From: Anaerolinea thermophila
Lineage (GTDB): Bacteria; Chloroflexota; Anaerolineae; Anaerolineales; Villigracilaceae
Assembly: GCA_022729775.1 (NCBI GenBank)
Contig: DZBA01000040.1
Coordinates: 1-15,448, forward strand
Length of the DNA stretch: 15,448 nt
Reading direction: 5' to 3'
Under the pieces are notes generated by a model. That model worked only from the letters and a program-made list of their open reading frames with translations, made no database searches and had not been told where the DNA came from. Position 1 is the first letter of the stretch, and each line of letters starts with the position of its first letter. The translations under genes and the position numbers were made by a program. Positions 14,213-15,448 of the stretch are shown here, piece after piece.

Positions 14213-15022
14213 TCAAATCAACGGGGAATGTTTCATGGTCACTGGAATTGGAATATCGAGCAAACGAAAGACAGTGGGGGCAATCTGTAAATGCGACACA
14301 GATTCGCCAGTGTCACCCTTTGCCTTGACACCGGGCTGCACCACAAACAACGGCACTTCCCTTTGTTCGGGAGTCGAGCCGCCATGCGCGCCATCCTTGT
14401 TCATGCCATGATCGCCTGTAACCAACACCGTGTAATTATTTTTTACCCATTCCATCACCAGCGGCGCAAGCAGCGCGTCCTGACGTATGGCTTGGTTGCG
14501 ATATTCTTTTGAATCGGCTCCGTATATTTCGCCGTAATAATCCATCCCCATCGGATGAACTAACAAATAGTCGGGGGAAAATTTTCTGACAAGCATTGCC
14601 GCGCTTGCAAACAGATCAGCGTCGGGATACGCGTCTTCCGTATAAAAACGCCCATGCTGAATGTTCAAAGATTCATCGTCCACCTCCCTGTCATCAATGG
14701 GATTATACGGCGCGCGATTATACAATTCTGAAACCCAAAAATATGCTGCCGCCGCCGTGACCTTGCCTGCTTCCCGCGCGGATTGAAAAATATTCGGCAT
14801 GTTGGAACGCCGCACAATCGAATTCGCCACCACGCCATGCGCACTGGAACGCACGCCTGTATGCACGGTCTCATACATCGGACGTGACATACTCGGCAGT
14901 TCGCCAATGATTTTATACAAGGTCGCCTGTTTGTATTCCACCAGATGGCTCAAAAAACCCATATTTGCTTTTGCGATATCATAACGCAATGCATCAGAAA
15001 GGACGAGAATCACTTTGTTCAT
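14213..15022 (-). CDS. Alkaline-phosphatase-superfamily phosphodiesterase/pyrophosphatase-like protein
   Basis: A 269-residue protein of the type I phosphodiesterase/nucleotide-pyrophosphatase group. First metal Asp10 is in LVLSDALRYD. The nucleophile region LPSMSRPMYETVHTG (42-56) puts Ser46 at the catalytic position. Asp161 sits in HPMGMDYYGE, Asp204/His205 in TGDHGM, and His213 in GAHGGS. The usual DxxGH motif is DYYGE, with Glu165 where the metal-binding His is expected. No signal peptide or membrane span is visible, so it is likely cytoplasmic. It follows an ABC-transporter ATPase gene, and such phosphodiesterases often accompany importers of phosphorylated or phosphonate compounds, so it may process an imported substrate. 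AAAGG lies 7 nt before the ATG. The sulfatase-fold gene starts just after it. Confidence 0.85.
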   Translation of the reverse strand: MNKVILVLSDALRYDIAKANMGFLSHLVEYKQATLYKIIGELPSMSRPMYETVHTGVRSSAHGVVANSIVRRSNMPNIFQSAREAGKVTAAAAYFWVSELYNRAPYNPIDDREVDDESLNIQHGRFYTEDAYPDADLFASAAMLVRKFSPDYLLVHPMGMDYYGEIYGADSKEYRNQAIRQDALLAPLVMEWVKNNYTVLVTGDHGMNKDGAHGGSTPEQREVPLFVVQPGVKAKGDTGESVSHLQIAPTVFRLLDIPIPVTMKHSPLI

Positions 15023-15036
15023 AAGTTACCTTTTAC

Positions 15037-15078
15037 AAAAAACAGCTCGGGCATCCCTTAAAGGAGACCGAACTGTTT
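15037..15078 (-). terminator. Intrinsic terminator after the ABC ATPase gene
   Basis: On the minus strand AAACAGTTCGG (15078-15068) pairs with CCGAGCTGTTT (15050-15040), 11 bp with one G-T pair and a 17-nt loop. A run of six T residues overlaps the end of the stem. It lies 15 nt after the ATPase stop and 15 nt before the phosphodiesterase ATG, so it would limit, but perhaps not abolish, transcription into the next two genes. Confidence 0.75.
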
Positions 15079-15092
15079 ACTGATTGAGAAGA

Positions 15093-15448
15093 TTAATCGT
15101 TCAAAACAAGCACGGCTTTACGTGAACAAGTCACTTGTTGAATATCGCCAATTTTAGGCAATTCAAGAGATGGTCGGTTGAAAGTATCCATATTGAATTT
15201 CGACTTGCCAATTAACAATTGAATACGCACCACCGAACCCAAAAAGGTAATATTCTCAATACGGCAATCCACTATATTATCCTTCTTCCCTTCTACGAGG
15301 AAGCTAAAGCGTTCGGGGCGAATGGCAATCCTGACTTCATCACCTTCTACTTTTCCAGCAGTGAGGCTGCTTGTCTTGAGCTCAATGCCGTCCATGCTCA
15401 ACAAGCCTTTTTCAGGATTAACCACTTTAACCATGGCGGTATTCAACG
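15093..15448 (-). CDS. ABC transporter ATP-binding protein, C-terminal TOBE part (cut by window edge)
   Basis: Only the last 118 or so residues are inside the window; the ATPase core with Walker motifs lies beyond the right end. The visible part is a TOBE regulatory domain: the start reads LNTAMVKVV, and GDEVRIAIRPERFSFL is the hallmark of the PotA/FbpC/PhnT-like importer ATPases. A second half, CRIENITFLGSVVRIQLLIG, follows, and the protein ends VLVLND. A TTG codon near the edge is not a real start, because the TOBE pattern clearly begins upstream. It would energise import of a small molecule or ion. The adjacent phosphodiesterase hints at a phospho-compound, but the substrate cannot be read from this part. 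Confidence 0.85.
   Translation of the reverse strand, partial: LNTAMVKVVNPEKGLLSMDGIELKTSSLTAGKVEGDEVRIAIRPERFSFLVEGKKDNIVDCRIENITFLGSVVRIQLLIGKSKFNMDTFNRPSLELPKIGDIQQVTCSRKAVLVLND

Noticed and set aside
1..15448. CRISPR, defence island, prophage or insertion sequence
   Set aside because: No regular spacer-separated repeats, no transposase or integrase frames and no known defence genes. Inverted repeats here are isolated and do not bracket genes.

Overview
The window is a bacterial chromosomal segment of moderate, slightly AT-leaning base composition. It is gene-dense and arranged as two convergent gene blocks. The mix of genes is a Tat-exported and a membrane-anchored sulfatase-fold enzyme, two acyltransferase-3/SGNH proteins, a phosphomutase of the MSMEG_4193 type, a stand-alone Smr protein, RarA, FdhD and a stand-alone cytochrome-b5-like protein. 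Together with strings of decayed short-period repeats between genes, this would fit a Chloroflexota (Anaerolineae-like) genome. That placement is inference from gene content and style; no rRNA or other marker gene is present.

Left block, plus strand, 119-5216: seven tightly packed genes. A six-span membrane protein overlaps a cytochrome-b5-like heme protein (ATGA overlap), which overlaps a small YHS-type metal-binding protein that starts with TTG. Then follow fdhD, a five-span membrane protein, a Tat-signal sulfatase-fold hydrolase and a PLP-dependent serine/threonine dehydratase (serine racemase-like). One promoter (TATAAT at 55-60) could serve all of them. The first four genes look redox/metal related. 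The five-span protein plus Tat enzyme mirrors, as two separate genes, the fused layout of the enzyme at 12398-14203.

Junction, 5217-5383: no gene, but a long imperfect palindrome built from CGCGAAT-like units between the convergent blocks.

Right block, minus strand, 15448-5384: at the window edge is the TOBE end of an ABC-transporter ATPase, then a terminator hairpin, an alkaline-phosphatase-superfamily phosphodiesterase and a five-span sulfatase-fold enzyme. About 300 bases without a gene (12099-12397) hold a probable terminator, decayed repeats and a perfect 17-bp palindrome just upstream of rarA. From rarA onward six genes are packed nearly end to end: rarA, acyltransferase-SGNH, dual-specificity phosphatase, a second acyltransferase-SGNH, histidine phosphatase and Smr. 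Two of the joints are a stop codon directly touching the next ATG.

Taken together, the window is dominated by extracytoplasmic envelope-modifying enzymes (two O-acyltransferases and three alkaline-phosphatase-fold hydrolases/transferases) wired into operons with a replication-fork maintenance gene and small phosphatases. No defence system, CRISPR array, tRNA, rRNA or insertion sequence was seen. The most unusual items are the sulfatase-fold pair with Thr in place of the formylglycine Cys, the palindrome over a probably leaderless rarA promoter, and several conserved-site substitutions in the phosphatases.
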